The position numbers were made by a program, and so were the translations under genes. From JBJXFY01 sp046155815 (GTDB lineage Bacteria; Verrucomicrobiota; Verrucomicrobiia; Limisphaerales; CAIMTB01), in assembly GCA_046155815.1 (NCBI GenBank), contig JBJXFY010000303.1, positions 1 to 13,203 of the forward strand: 13,203 nt of DNA. Direction: 5' to 3'. Positions 1-8,969 of this stretch are shown here, piece by piece. The stretch's first letter is position 1. Each line of letters opens with the position of its first letter. Below the pieces are notes generated by a model. That model was not told the DNA's origin, ran no database searches, and was given only the letters and a program-made list of their open reading frames with translations.

Positions 1-158
1 GGCGCAAGGTGAAGCTGCGGGCGGACTACGTGGGCTTCACGATCCCGGACAAGTTCGTCGTGGGCTACGGCATGGATTTTGCGGAGCGGTACCGCAACCT
101 GCCCTTCGTCGGCATCCTCAAGCCCGAGGCGCAGCGCGCGGCGAGCGGGAAGGCGTGA
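1..158 (+). CDS. hpt: Hypoxanthine phosphoribosyltransferase, C-terminal part (5' end outside window)
   Basis: This is a purine salvage enzyme that transfers the phosphoribosyl group of PRPP to hypoxanthine (often also guanine) in the cytoplasm. The frame is already open at the window edge (first full codon at 3) and shows the last 51 residues before a TGA at 156-158. The visible part carries the family's C-terminal signature: DYVGFTIPDKFVVGYG at visible residues 8-23, then Met-Asp, then YRNLPFVGILKPE. By analogy with human HPRT (Phe186, Asp193), Phe18 and Asp25 of this fragment are the base-stacking and base/metal-contacting residues. The PRPP-binding loop lies upstream and cannot be checked. 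It ends about 92 bases before moaD. The only other option is a related 6-oxopurine phosphoribosyltransferase. Confidence 0.88.
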   Translation, partial: RKVKLRADYVGFTIPDKFVVGYGMDFAERYRNLPFVGILKPEAQRAASGKA

Positions 159-180
159 TGCACCAGGATCCAGGCCAAAA

Positions 181-232
181 GCGAAGACGCGAAGGTCTCT
201 CCTCACCTGGCCCCACGCCTCCGCGCCTTGGC
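181..232. repeat. Imperfect inverted repeat between hpt and moaD (possible interspersed element)
   Basis: The left arm GCGAAGACGCGAAGG (181-195) matches the reverse complement of the right arm CCTCCGCGCCTTGGC (218-232) at 12 of 15 positions, with a 22-base pyrimidine-rich centre. Three arm differences are involved; on the minus-strand RNA two of them would be G-U wobble pairs. The GCGAAG-ACGCGAAGG wording resembles intergenic repeats I associate with Verrucomicrobia, but that is from memory and unverified. No coding role is likely, although the moaD frame stays open across it. Confidence 0.4.
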
Positions 233-250
233 TGTTCGTTTCCTGCCCGC

Positions 251-496
251 ATGAAGGTCGCCGTCCTGCTCTGGTCATACTTCCGCGAGCGCACAGGCAC
301 GGCGCGGCTTGAGTTGGACCTGCCTGCGGGCGCGACGGTGGCGGACGCGCTGGCCGCGACCTACCTCCGCTGCCCCGGGCTGGGACCGCTGCGCGGCTCG
401 ACCCTCGTCGCCGTCGGCCTCGACTACCAGCGGCCGGAGCATCCGCTGAAGGACGGGGACGAGGTGAGCCTGTTCCCGCCGGTGCAGGGAGGGTGA
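251..496 (+). CDS. moaD: Molybdopterin synthase small (sulfur carrier) subunit MoaD
   Basis: This small ubiquitin-fold protein (81 residues, normal for MoaD) carries sulfur as a C-terminal thiocarboxylate and donates it to cyclic pyranopterin monophosphate in the MoaD/MoaE complex during molybdenum cofactor synthesis. The ThiS/MoaD signature is clear. There is an N-terminal strand MKVAVLLWSYFRERTG, a central DLPAGATVADALAA segment (residues 23-36), and a C-terminus LKDGDEVSLFPPVQGG that ends in the essential Gly-Gly (80-81). I chose the ATG at 251 because MoaD proteins begin at this strand. The frame is open back to 155, but those extra 32 residues look non-coding and lie over the inverted repeat. 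No good Shine-Dalgarno precedes 251. moaE starts 43 bases downstream, its natural partner. Confidence 0.87.
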   Translation: MKVAVLLWSYFRERTGTARLELDLPAGATVADALAATYLRCPGLGPLRGSTLVAVGLDYQRPEHPLKDGDEVSLFPPVQGG

Positions 497-506
497 AGGA
501 AATGGA

Positions 507-527
507 AAATCCGAAATGCGAAACGGG
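507..527 (+). repeat. Three tandem degenerate 7-base units before moaE
   Basis: AAATCCG (507-513), AAATGCG (514-520) and AAACGGG (521-527) are head-to-tail copies differing at one to three positions. They fill most of the moaD-moaE gap, and the last copy runs into the moaE ribosome binding site. Such short A-rich units may be a slippage product. No function is visible. Confidence 0.4.
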
Positions 528-532
528 GGAGG
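528..532 (+). promoter_or_regulatory. Ribosome binding site of moaE
   Basis: GGAGG inside a longer G-rich run, with 7 bases between it and the ATG at 540. It favours that ATG over the in-frame upstream ATG at 516, which lies before this site. Confidence 0.6.
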
Positions 533-539
533 GGCGGGC

Positions 540-968
540 ATGAGGCGGGAGCTGACATTGACGGAGGCGGCGATTGACGAGGCGGCGCTGACGCGCGGCC
601 GGGTGGCGTCGCCGGGCATGGGGGCGGCGGTGACCTTCGCGGGCGTCGTGCGGGGCGCGGAGGAGGGCGCGGCCATCACGGCGATTGACTACGAGGCCTT
701 CCGCCCGATGGCGGAGCGGCAGTTTCACCTGCTCTTCGACGGGCTGGCGGAGCGCTGGCCGGCGGTGGAGTCCGTGCGGCTGGTGCACCGGCTGGGCGTG
801 GTGGCGGTGGGCGAGGCGTCGCTTTGGGTCGAGGTGGTGGCGCCGCACCGGGCGGAGGCGTTCGCGGCGTGCCAATGGCTGATTGACGGGATGAAGCGCG
901 TGGTACCGATCTGGAAGCGGCCGGTGGACCGAGCCGCGGCGCACGTCGTCGCCGTGGTCGGCTGTTGA
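540..968 (+). CDS. moaE: Molybdopterin synthase catalytic (large) subunit MoaE
   Basis: MoaE binds cyclic pyranopterin monophosphate and inserts two sulfurs delivered by thiocarboxylated MoaD, giving molybdopterin. The 142-residue product has the family landmarks: GAAVTFAGVVR (28-38), YEAFRPMA (51-58), HRLGVVAVGEASLWVEVVAP (83-102) with HR at 103-104, and KRVVPIWKRP (119-128). Lys119 and Lys126 fall at the same numbers as the catalytic lysines of E. coli MoaE, and His103/Arg104 also match, so the enzyme should be active. The start at 540 is supported by a well-placed GGAGG; an ATG at 516 would add eight residues. The C-terminus (AHVVAVVGC) is shorter than the E. coli tail. It follows moaD and precedes hemQ by 34 bases, so all three may share a transcript. 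Confidence 0.94.
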   Translation: MRRELTLTEAAIDEAALTRGRVASPGMGAAVTFAGVVRGAEEGAAITAIDYEAFRPMAERQFHLLFDGLAERWPAVESVRLVHRLGVVAVGEASLWVEVVAPHRAEAFAACQWLIDGMKRVVPIWKRPVDRAAAHVVAVVGC

Positions 969-1002
969 TTTCTGCGGCGCTTTCCAACGAACTTCGCCCG
1001 CC

Positions 1003-1818
1003 ATGGAGTTTCCCTCCCTCAAGCTCAGGCGCGGCATTCATGTGATGCATGTCTTCTACCGCATCCAACGGGCGATCTGGGACCGGCTTCCGCCGGAGCA
1101 GTCCACCGCCGTGCTGGGCAAGCTGAAGAAGCTCCTGGCCATCCACAGCCATTCCTGCCAGCCGAACATCCGCAGCTACCTCAACCTCGGCGGCAAGGCC
1201 GACCTCGTGTTCTGGCTGCGGCACGCGGACGCCATGGGCCTCAGCCAGCTTCACCGCGACCTCGAGCACTGCTTCCCGGCCGGCGTGCTCCTGCCGGTCT
1301 TCAGCTATCTCAGCGTGACGGAGCTGACCGAGTATCAGGCCACCGAGGAGGACCGCCGGAGGCACGTCGCGGAGCTGGACAAGCTCGCGCCCGGCACGCC
1401 GGAGTTCGATCAGCGCCTCGCCGAGGTGGCCGAACGCCAGCAGAACTACGAGCACTATCGGCTACATCCCGAGCCGGAGGACTGGGAGGTCATGGCATTC
1501 TATCCGATGAACAAAAGGCGCGCCGGGGCCGACAACTGGTATCTGCTCGACCACGCCGCACGGAAGCAGCTCATGGCGGGCCACGCCCGGGTCGGCCGCA
1601 AGTACGCCGGACGAATCTCGCAGCTCATCACCGGCTCGACCGGGCTCGACGGATGGGAGTGGGGTGTCACCCTGGTCGCGCACCAGCTGGACGACCTGAA
1701 GGAGATCGTTTACGAAATGCGCTTCGACGAGGTGAGTGCGCGCTACGGGGAGTTCGGGCCGTTCTACGTGAACCTGAGGCTTGCGCCCGCGCAGATCTGG
1801 CATCACCTGCGCCTCTGA
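1003..1818 (+). CDS. hemQ: Coproheme decarboxylase (HemQ/ChdC, chlorite dismutase family)
   Basis: This is the terminal enzyme of the coproporphyrin-dependent haem pathway. It decarboxylates two propionates of Fe-coproporphyrin III with hydrogen peroxide to give haem b. The product has 271 residues, slightly longer than the usual ~250. The second half is typical: FYPMNKRR (166-173), NWYLL, GHARVGRKYAG (193-203), QLITGSTG and WEWGVTL, then EIVYEMRFDEVSARYGEFGPFY. Tyr167, Lys171, His194 and Gln207 have exactly the spacing of Listeria HemQ Tyr147, Lys151, His174 (proximal haem ligand) and Gln187. The distal Gln, in place of the Arg of true chlorite dismutases, argues for decarboxylase rather than chlorite activity. 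No Shine-Dalgarno precedes the ATG. It lies 34 bases after moaE. Other haem genes are not in view. Confidence 0.94.
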   Translation: MEFPSLKLRRGIHVMHVFYRIQRAIWDRLPPEQSTAVLGKLKKLLAIHSHSCQPNIRSYLNLGGKADLVFWLRHADAMGLSQLHRDLEHCFPAGVLLPVFSYLSVTELTEYQATEEDRRRHVAELDKLAPGTPEFDQRLAEVAERQQNYEHYRLHPEPEDWEVMAFYPMNKRRAGADNWYLLDHAARKQLMAGHARVGRKYAGRISQLITGSTGLDGWEWGVTLVAHQLDDLKEIVYEMRFDEVSARYGEFGPFYVNLRLAPAQIWHHLRL

Positions 1819-1865
1819 ACGGAGCGCGGGCGGCCGTCTCCGGACCTCCGATTCCCATTCCCGGC

Positions 1866-1882
1866 CAGCGCCTCCCGCGCTG
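1866..1882. repeat. Short hairpin between hemQ and hisH
   Basis: CAGCGC (1866-1871) pairs perfectly with GCGCTG (1877-1882) around the loop CTCCC. It lies 48 bases after hemQ and could mark transcript termination, but no T-run follows, so a factor-independent terminator is not supported. The rest of the 144-base gap (1819-1962) shows no gene or clear promoter. Confidence 0.25.
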
Positions 1883-1962
1883 CTCAGGAAGCGTGTCCGG
1901 CCCGCTGATCCAAGGGCTGCTTAGGAACTTGCGAGCCCGGCCCCGGGAGCTTCTCCTCCGCC

Positions 1963-2583
1963 GTGCTTGCATTGATTGACTACGGTTCCGGCAACCTTCG
2001 CAGCGTCCACAAGGCGCTCTTGAAGGTGGGCGCGGGGGTGCGGGTCGTGACGCGGGGCGAAGAGCTGAGCAACGCCAGCGGCGTGGTCCTGCCGGGCGTC
2101 GGCGCGTTTGACGACTGCCTGAACGCCCTGCGGAGGCAGGACCTTCTCGGGGCGGCGCGCGACTACATCGCCGCCGACCGGCCCTTTCTCGGCATCTGCA
2201 TCGGCTACCAGGCCCTGTTCGAGCGCAGCGAGGAGTTCAACTCCTGCGCTGCCGGCCTCGGGGTGTTCGCCGGACCGGTCGTGCGCTTCCCGGACCGGCC
2301 AGGGCTGAAGGTGCCGCAGATCGGCTGGAACCGGGTGGAGCTGGCCCGGCCGGACTGCCCGCTCTTCCGCGGTATCAAGGGGGGCAGCTTCGTCTATTTC
2401 GTCCACAGCTTCCACCCGCGTCCGGCCGACGAGTCCATCGTCTCCGCGTGGACGGACTACGGCGGGCGCTTCGCATCGGCCGTGTGGCGTGGCAATGTCT
2501 TCGCCACGCAGTTTCACCCGGAGAAGAGCCAGGACGTGGGCCTGCAGGTGCTGAAGAACTTCGCCGACCTCGCGGAGCATTGA
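1963..2583 (+). CDS. hisH: Imidazole glycerol phosphate synthase subunit HisH (glutamine amidotransferase)
   Basis: HisH hydrolyses glutamine and channels ammonia to HisF, which forms imidazole glycerol phosphate and AICAR in histidine biosynthesis. The 206-residue protein is a full-length class I amidotransferase. It opens with LALIDYGSGNLRSV, has the LPGVGAFDDC oxyanion-strand region (43-52) and the nucleophile Cys79 in GICIGYQ. PQIGWN (118-123) and YFVHSFHP (145-152) follow, and His185 and Glu187 in TQFHPEKS complete the triad. The start is a GTG at 1963, because family members begin right at this strand; the nearest GGAG is 13 bases upstream and weak. GICIGYQ and PQIGWN differ mildly from the more common GICLGMQ and PHMGWN. 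No other his gene is in the window. It ends 16 bases from the convergent iron-sulfur carrier gene. Confidence 0.95.
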   Translation: MLALIDYGSGNLRSVHKALLKVGAGVRVVTRGEELSNASGVVLPGVGAFDDCLNALRRQDLLGAARDYIAADRPFLGICIGYQALFERSEEFNSCAAGLGVFAGPVVRFPDRPGLKVPQIGWNRVELARPDCPLFRGIKGGSFVYFVHSFHPRPADESIVSAWTDYGGRFASAVWRGNVFATQFHPEKSQDVGLQVLKNFADLAEH

Positions 2584-2599
2584 GCCGCCCGGCCGCCGC

Positions 2600-2953
2600 C
2601 TACGCCTCGAAGCTCCGCCCGCAGCCGCAGTTTGAGCGCGCCTGCGGGTTTCGGATCTTGAACCCACCGCCCGTGAGCGCCTCGGAGTAGTCCACCTCGG
2701 TCCCGCGCAGGAAAGGCGCGCTGTCCGGGTCCACCACCACTCGCGCGCCGTCGAACTCCGCCTCCATGTCGCCGTCACGTACCTCGTCGAACACCATGCC
2801 GTACTGCATCCCGGAGCAGCCGCCCTGCTCGACATAGAGGCGCAGCGGCTTGCCGGCGTGCTCGGGCTGGTTCTCGCGCATTGCGCGCACCTCCTCGGCC
2901 GCCCGGGGCGAAAGCGTGACGATGGAATCGGTTACCGGGCTCATTTGCAGCAT
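2600..2953 (-). CDS. A-type iron-sulfur cluster carrier (HesB/IscA/ErpA family)
   Basis: This small cytosolic protein receives Fe-S clusters from the assembly scaffold and passes them to target apoproteins. The product is 117 residues, about the normal size. It opens with SIVTLSPRAAEEVRAM, then LRLYVEQGGCSGMQYGM, FLRGTEVDYSEALTGGGFKIRN and the closing NCGCGRSFEA. Cys46, Cys109 and Cys111 are the three conserved cluster-binding cysteines, with the CGCG-x-SF ending of the family. The ATG at 2953 gives MLQMSPVTDS; the in-frame ATG at 2944 is equally possible and no ribosome binding site decides between them. It lies 133 bases downstream of the TPR gene on the same strand. No iscS, sufBCD or nif neighbour is present, so I cannot say which A-type subgroup it belongs to. 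ErpA-like is a reasonable label. Confidence 0.92.
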   Translation of the reverse strand: MLQMSPVTDSIVTLSPRAAEEVRAMRENQPEHAGKPLRLYVEQGGCSGMQYGMVFDEVRDGDMEAEFDGARVVVDPDSAPFLRGTEVDYSEALTGGGFKIRNPQARSNCGCGRSFEA

Positions 2954-3024
2954 GGGGACCGTAGGCAGGCCCCCCAGCGTGTCAACGCGTGGCGCTCAGG
3001 CCGCGAAGCCTGCTCCCGTTCCCA

Positions 3025-3056
3025 ACCCGCCATGTAGTCATGAGGCGACGGCGGGT
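3025..3056 (-). repeat. Inverted repeat after the TPR gene (possible weak terminator)
   Basis: ACCCGCC (3025-3031) is the exact reverse complement of GGCGGGT (3050-3056), separated by 18 bases. It sits about 30 bases after the TPR gene's stop codon on the minus strand and before the iron-sulfur carrier gene. There is no following T-run and the loop is long, so termination is only a suggestion. The remainder of the gap (2954-3086) shows nothing clear. Confidence 0.22.
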
Positions 3057-3086
3057 GAGGACGATCCGGGCCAGGACGAAGGTCGC

Positions 3087-5816
3087 TCAAGGCCCGGCGC
3101 GCAGCTCCCGCACGCGCACCGCGAGCGCCTGCGCCGCGGCGGGGAAGGTCTTCTGCAAGGCCTCAAGAATCCGCGCAGCCTCCTCGCGACGCCCCAGCGA
3201 CTCGGCGAGGCGCGCCGCCTCAAGGCCGGCCCGGTTCACCCAGAAGGCGTCCGCCGGTTCGCCGGGCCGAAGGTTCCCGCCGAAGAGCACCCGCAGGAAA
3301 TGTTCCAGCGCCACTTGTCGAAGCCCGGCCTGGTCCTCCTCCGCCGCGCCGGCGGCCTGACGCTCGCGCACCAGGCCCAGCCCAACCTCCGCCTGGCTGC
3401 GCGCGGCGATGCCGCCATCGCTGCCCATCACCTCCAGGTAGAGCGCCGCCGCGTTCGTGTACGAGGCCGCCGCGCGGGCGGGATCAAGCTCCGCGCGCTG
3501 AAAGTGGGCGTTGGCCAGCTTGCCGCGCGCCAGCAGCGCCTCGCGCGTGCCGGGGAACTTCTCGATCACCGTCGCGAACGCCGTCATCGCGTCGGTGAAG
3601 CGGTCGTCTCCCTCCGGCTCGAACAGGAAGCTGTCGCCGAGCGCAAAATACGCCTGCGCAGCGAGGTTCGAGGTGATGAGCGCGTTGGTCCCCGCGGGTG
3701 GCCCCTGGGCAATGAGCCAGCGGAAGTACGGCTTGGCGTCGCGGTAGCTCTGTCGGGCGAGCGCCGCCCGGCCTGCCATCAGGCGGGCTTCGTGCGTCAG
3801 CGCGGTGGGCGGCCAGTTCGTCTGCTGGAAAAGGAGCTGGTACGCCGTCTCCGCGCCGACGTGGTCGCCGATGGAAAACAGATGGTCGGCCACCCACTGC
3901 TGGGCCTGCGGGGCGCGCGGGTCGCCCGGGAAGCGCGCGAGAAAATTGGTGAAACGCCCATGCGCCCCCGTGGCGTCGCCCTGCTGGAACGTCACCCAGG
4001 CCAGGTCGAAGGCCGCTCGCGGGCCGACCGGCGGCGGAGCCTCCGCCAGTGGCTCGAGGTTGCGCCTGGCGTCCGCCCAACGGCCCTCCCGCAGGTAGGA
4101 GCGGGCCAGTGCCAGCCGGACCTCGCCCGCGGCCACGGAGTTCGTGGCGCCCACGACGAGGCGCTCCAGCACTTCGCGCACCGCATCCGGCTGGCCGGCA
4201 GGCGCCAGGCTCTGCCCGAACAATGAAAGGGTGGCTTCCCGGAACTCACCCCCGGGAAACCACTCGAGGGCTCGGTTCACCGCCTCCGCCGCGACCTCAC
4301 CCTGGCCGCCCGCCACCGCCGCGGCGGCGATCTGGTACAGGGCCCGCGGCAGCAGCCCTGCGCGGATCTCCGGCTCGTTGCCGTACGCCTCCACCAACCG
4401 CTGGAGAGTGGTGACCGCGGCCGGCGCGTTCGTGAGGGCGAGCTGAATGTCGCCAAGCTTGAAGAGCGCGACCGCCTGCGCCGGCGAGACGGGCAGCGAC
4501 GCTGCGGCCGCGGCGAAGGCGGCGGCGGCGCCCGGAAGGTCGTCCGACATCACGGCGGCAAAGCCGAGCCCCAGCCACGCGCGTCCGGCAAGGGGCGATG
4601 GGGGCTGGTTGGCCGCCACCGGCGTGAGCAGGGCGGCGGCCACGGCCGGCGCATTGGTCGCCGCCCCCGGTCCCGGGCGCAGCGCGAGCTCCGCCAGCGC
4701 CACCGCCGCGGCGTCCGCCACGGGCGGGTCGGTGAAACGAGACCGGACCGCCCGGACCGCGGCGAGGAGCGGCGCGCGGTCCGCTTCCGGCGGCGCGAAC
4801 GCGGGCACCAGCAGCAGCGATTCCGCCAGCTCGTCCGGCGGCGTGGCCGCGGCGAGGTTGTTCGTCAGGACGGCGACGGCCTCCACCGCCCGCCCCATGC
4901 GCGCCAGCAACGTCGCCTCAATGAGGCGGCTGCGTGCCGCGAGGGCGGGATCGCCGCCGGCGAGGGGGAGCAGGTTCGTGGCCAGTGCGAGCGCGGTGGC
5001 GGGCCGCGCGTTGGTGAGCTCAAGCGCGACCAGGAGCTGCTCCCGTTCCCAGACCAGCGGCGGTGGGAGGGCCGGCCGGCGGGCCGCCTCCAAGGTGGCG
5101 CGGGCCGCGTCAACCCGGCCGACGCGAAGCTGCGCCTCGCCGAGCAAAAGCCCGCCGCGCAACGTCAGTGGATCGTCCGGACGATCACGCAACGCGGCCG
5201 CGAAGGGCCCTTCCGCCGCCTCGAACAGCGCCGCCGCCGCCGCCGCCTCCCCGGCGCGCAGCCGCGCCTGTCCGGCTGCGACCGCGCTGGCGAGGCCCAG
5301 CGGCGAACCGGTCGCCTCGCGGAGCAGCTGCTCATAGGCGGCCACCGCACCGGCAGCATCGCCCGCGCCGGCGCGTGCCCGGCCAAGTTCGTAGAGGTAT
5401 TGGTCCTTCAGCGGGCCCGCCGCGGGCAGGAGCTCCTCCAGCCGCCGGACGGCCCCGGCGAAGTCGCCGCTCTCGCTCCGGGCGCGGGCCTCCAGCAGCG
5501 CGGCGTCGGCGGCGAGCACGGACTGCGGGAACTGCTCGAGGAATCCGGCGAAGTCCCGTGCCGCCTGCTCCGCGAGCCCGCCCTGCAGCGCGCGCACCGC
5601 GGCGTCGAAGGCAAGCCGCTCCGGCGCGGGCTGGGCTTGGGCGGGGGGAGCGGAGACGAGCAGGAGCAGAAGGACGGGCAGGCAGACGGCAGTGTGCGCG
5701 GTCCAGAAGCCGAAACGCCGGGAGCGGCCGTTCCCGCTCCGTGACGGGGACTGGCCGGATGCCCGTGGCCCGGCGCGGGGGCAGCCCCGCGGAGATTGAA
5801 CCTCGGCGTCCTTCAT
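3087..5816 (-). CDS. Secreted tetratricopeptide-repeat protein, function unknown
   Basis: This protein is 909 residues from the chosen start. It has a long basic N-terminus (RSRR at 31-34), a hydrophobic stretch (about 43-56, CLPVLLLLLVSAP) and a PAQAQ site, so cleavage is likely after Ala61 and export to the periplasm or cell surface follows. The mature part is almost wholly alpha-helical repeats rich in Ala, Leu and Arg. Units of TPR type recur, such as FDAAVRALQGGLAEQAARDF, FLEQFPQSVLAADAALLEAR and LYELGRARAGAGDAAGAVAAY, with more towards the end. The many Thr-Asn pairs in the linkers (TNAPA, TNNLA, TNSVA) are notable. No enzymatic domain is visible. By analogy with YbgF/BamD-type TPR proteins it may act as a protein-interaction scaffold at the envelope; that is inference. 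It begins 17 bases after uvrA, suggesting co-transcription. The start ATG at 5829-5831, two bases after the uvrA stop, is an alternative. Confidence 0.85.
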   Translation of the reverse strand: MKDAEVQSPRGCPRAGPRASGQSPSRSGNGRSRRFGFWTAHTAVCLPVLLLLLVSAPPAQAQPAPERLAFDAAVRALQGGLAEQAARDFAGFLEQFPQSVLAADAALLEARARSESGDFAGAVRRLEELLPAAGPLKDQYLYELGRARAGAGDAAGAVAAYEQLLREATGSPLGLASAVAAGQARLRAGEAAAAAALFEAAEGPFAAALRDRPDDPLTLRGGLLLGEAQLRVGRVDAARATLEAARRPALPPPLVWEREQLLVALELTNARPATALALATNLLPLAGGDPALAARSRLIEATLLARMGRAVEAVAVLTNNLAAATPPDELAESLLLVPAFAPPEADRAPLLAAVRAVRSRFTDPPVADAAAVALAELALRPGPGAATNAPAVAAALLTPVAANQPPSPLAGRAWLGLGFAAVMSDDLPGAAAAFAAAAASLPVSPAQAVALFKLGDIQLALTNAPAAVTTLQRLVEAYGNEPEIRAGLLPRALYQIAAAAVAGGQGEVAAEAVNRALEWFPGGEFREATLSLFGQSLAPAGQPDAVREVLERLVVGATNSVAAGEVRLALARSYLREGRWADARRNLEPLAEAPPPVGPRAAFDLAWVTFQQGDATGAHGRFTNFLARFPGDPRAPQAQQWVADHLFSIGDHVGAETAYQLLFQQTNWPPTALTHEARLMAGRAALARQSYRDAKPYFRWLIAQGPPAGTNALITSNLAAQAYFALGDSFLFEPEGDDRFTDAMTAFATVIEKFPGTREALLARGKLANAHFQRAELDPARAAASYTNAAALYLEVMGSDGGIAARSQAEVGLGLVRERQAAGAAEEDQAGLRQVALEHFLRVLFGGNLRPGEPADAFWVNRAGLEAARLAESLGRREEAARILEALQKTFPAAAQALAVRVRELRAGP

Positions 5817-5820
5817 CGCG

Positions 5821-5825
5821 CTTCC
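5821..5825 (-). promoter_or_regulatory. Ribosome binding site of the TPR gene
   Basis: On the minus strand this reads GGAAG, four bases before the ATG at 5816. It favours that start over the ATG at 5831, whose only purine run (GAAG) touches the start codon. The uvrA stop codon lies just upstream at 5834-5836, so translation could be coupled. Confidence 0.45.
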
Positions 5826-5833
5826 ATGCATCT

Positions 5834-8791
<2,958 letters not shown>

Positions 8792-8800
8792 GTCGCCGGA

Positions 8801-8818
8801 TTCCGCCGTGCGGCGGAA
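8801..8818. promoter_or_regulatory. Perfect palindrome just upstream of the uvrA start
   Basis: TTCCGCCG (8801-8808) and CGGCGGAA (8811-8818) form an 8-base perfect inverted repeat around a two-base centre, nine bases before the uvrA ATG. It could be an operator or an RNA hairpin near the translation start. It does not look like the usual LexA boxes (CTGT-N8-ACAG or GAAC-N4-GTTC). If translation began at the ATG at 8824 it would be coding instead. Confidence 0.4.
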
Positions 8819-8903
8819 AGCCATTCGTACCGGCCGCCACGCACAGTGCCAAGCGCACGCGCGGGACGGCGCAGGGAAAGCTCCCGAACCCCGGCGCGGA
8901 GAC

Positions 8904-8931
8904 CATGCCGGCCAGCCTCTGGCCGGCGATG
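8904..8931. repeat. Strong bulged hairpin between the dipeptidase gene and uvrA
   Basis: GCCGGCCAG (8907-8915) pairs with CTGGCCGGC (8919-8927) around the loop CCT. Three more pairs (CAT 8904-8906 with ATG 8929-8931) form if base 8928 is bulged, giving 12 pairs in all. It lies 39 bases past the dipeptidase stop on the minus strand and 112 bases before the uvrA start. No T-run follows, so it may be a 3'-end stabiliser, a Rho-assisted stop or an interspersed repeat. The rest of 8792-8969 has no convincing gene. Confidence 0.45.
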
Positions 8932-8969
8932 CCGCCCCTTGGAAACTCCCGCCGCCCCGCCCCGGCATG

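Noticed and set aside
158..250. An extended MoaD start overlapping the hpt stop (TGATG)
   Set aside because: The extra 31 or 32 residues are not MoaD-like, lie over an inverted repeat, and the standard MoaD length is reached from 251.
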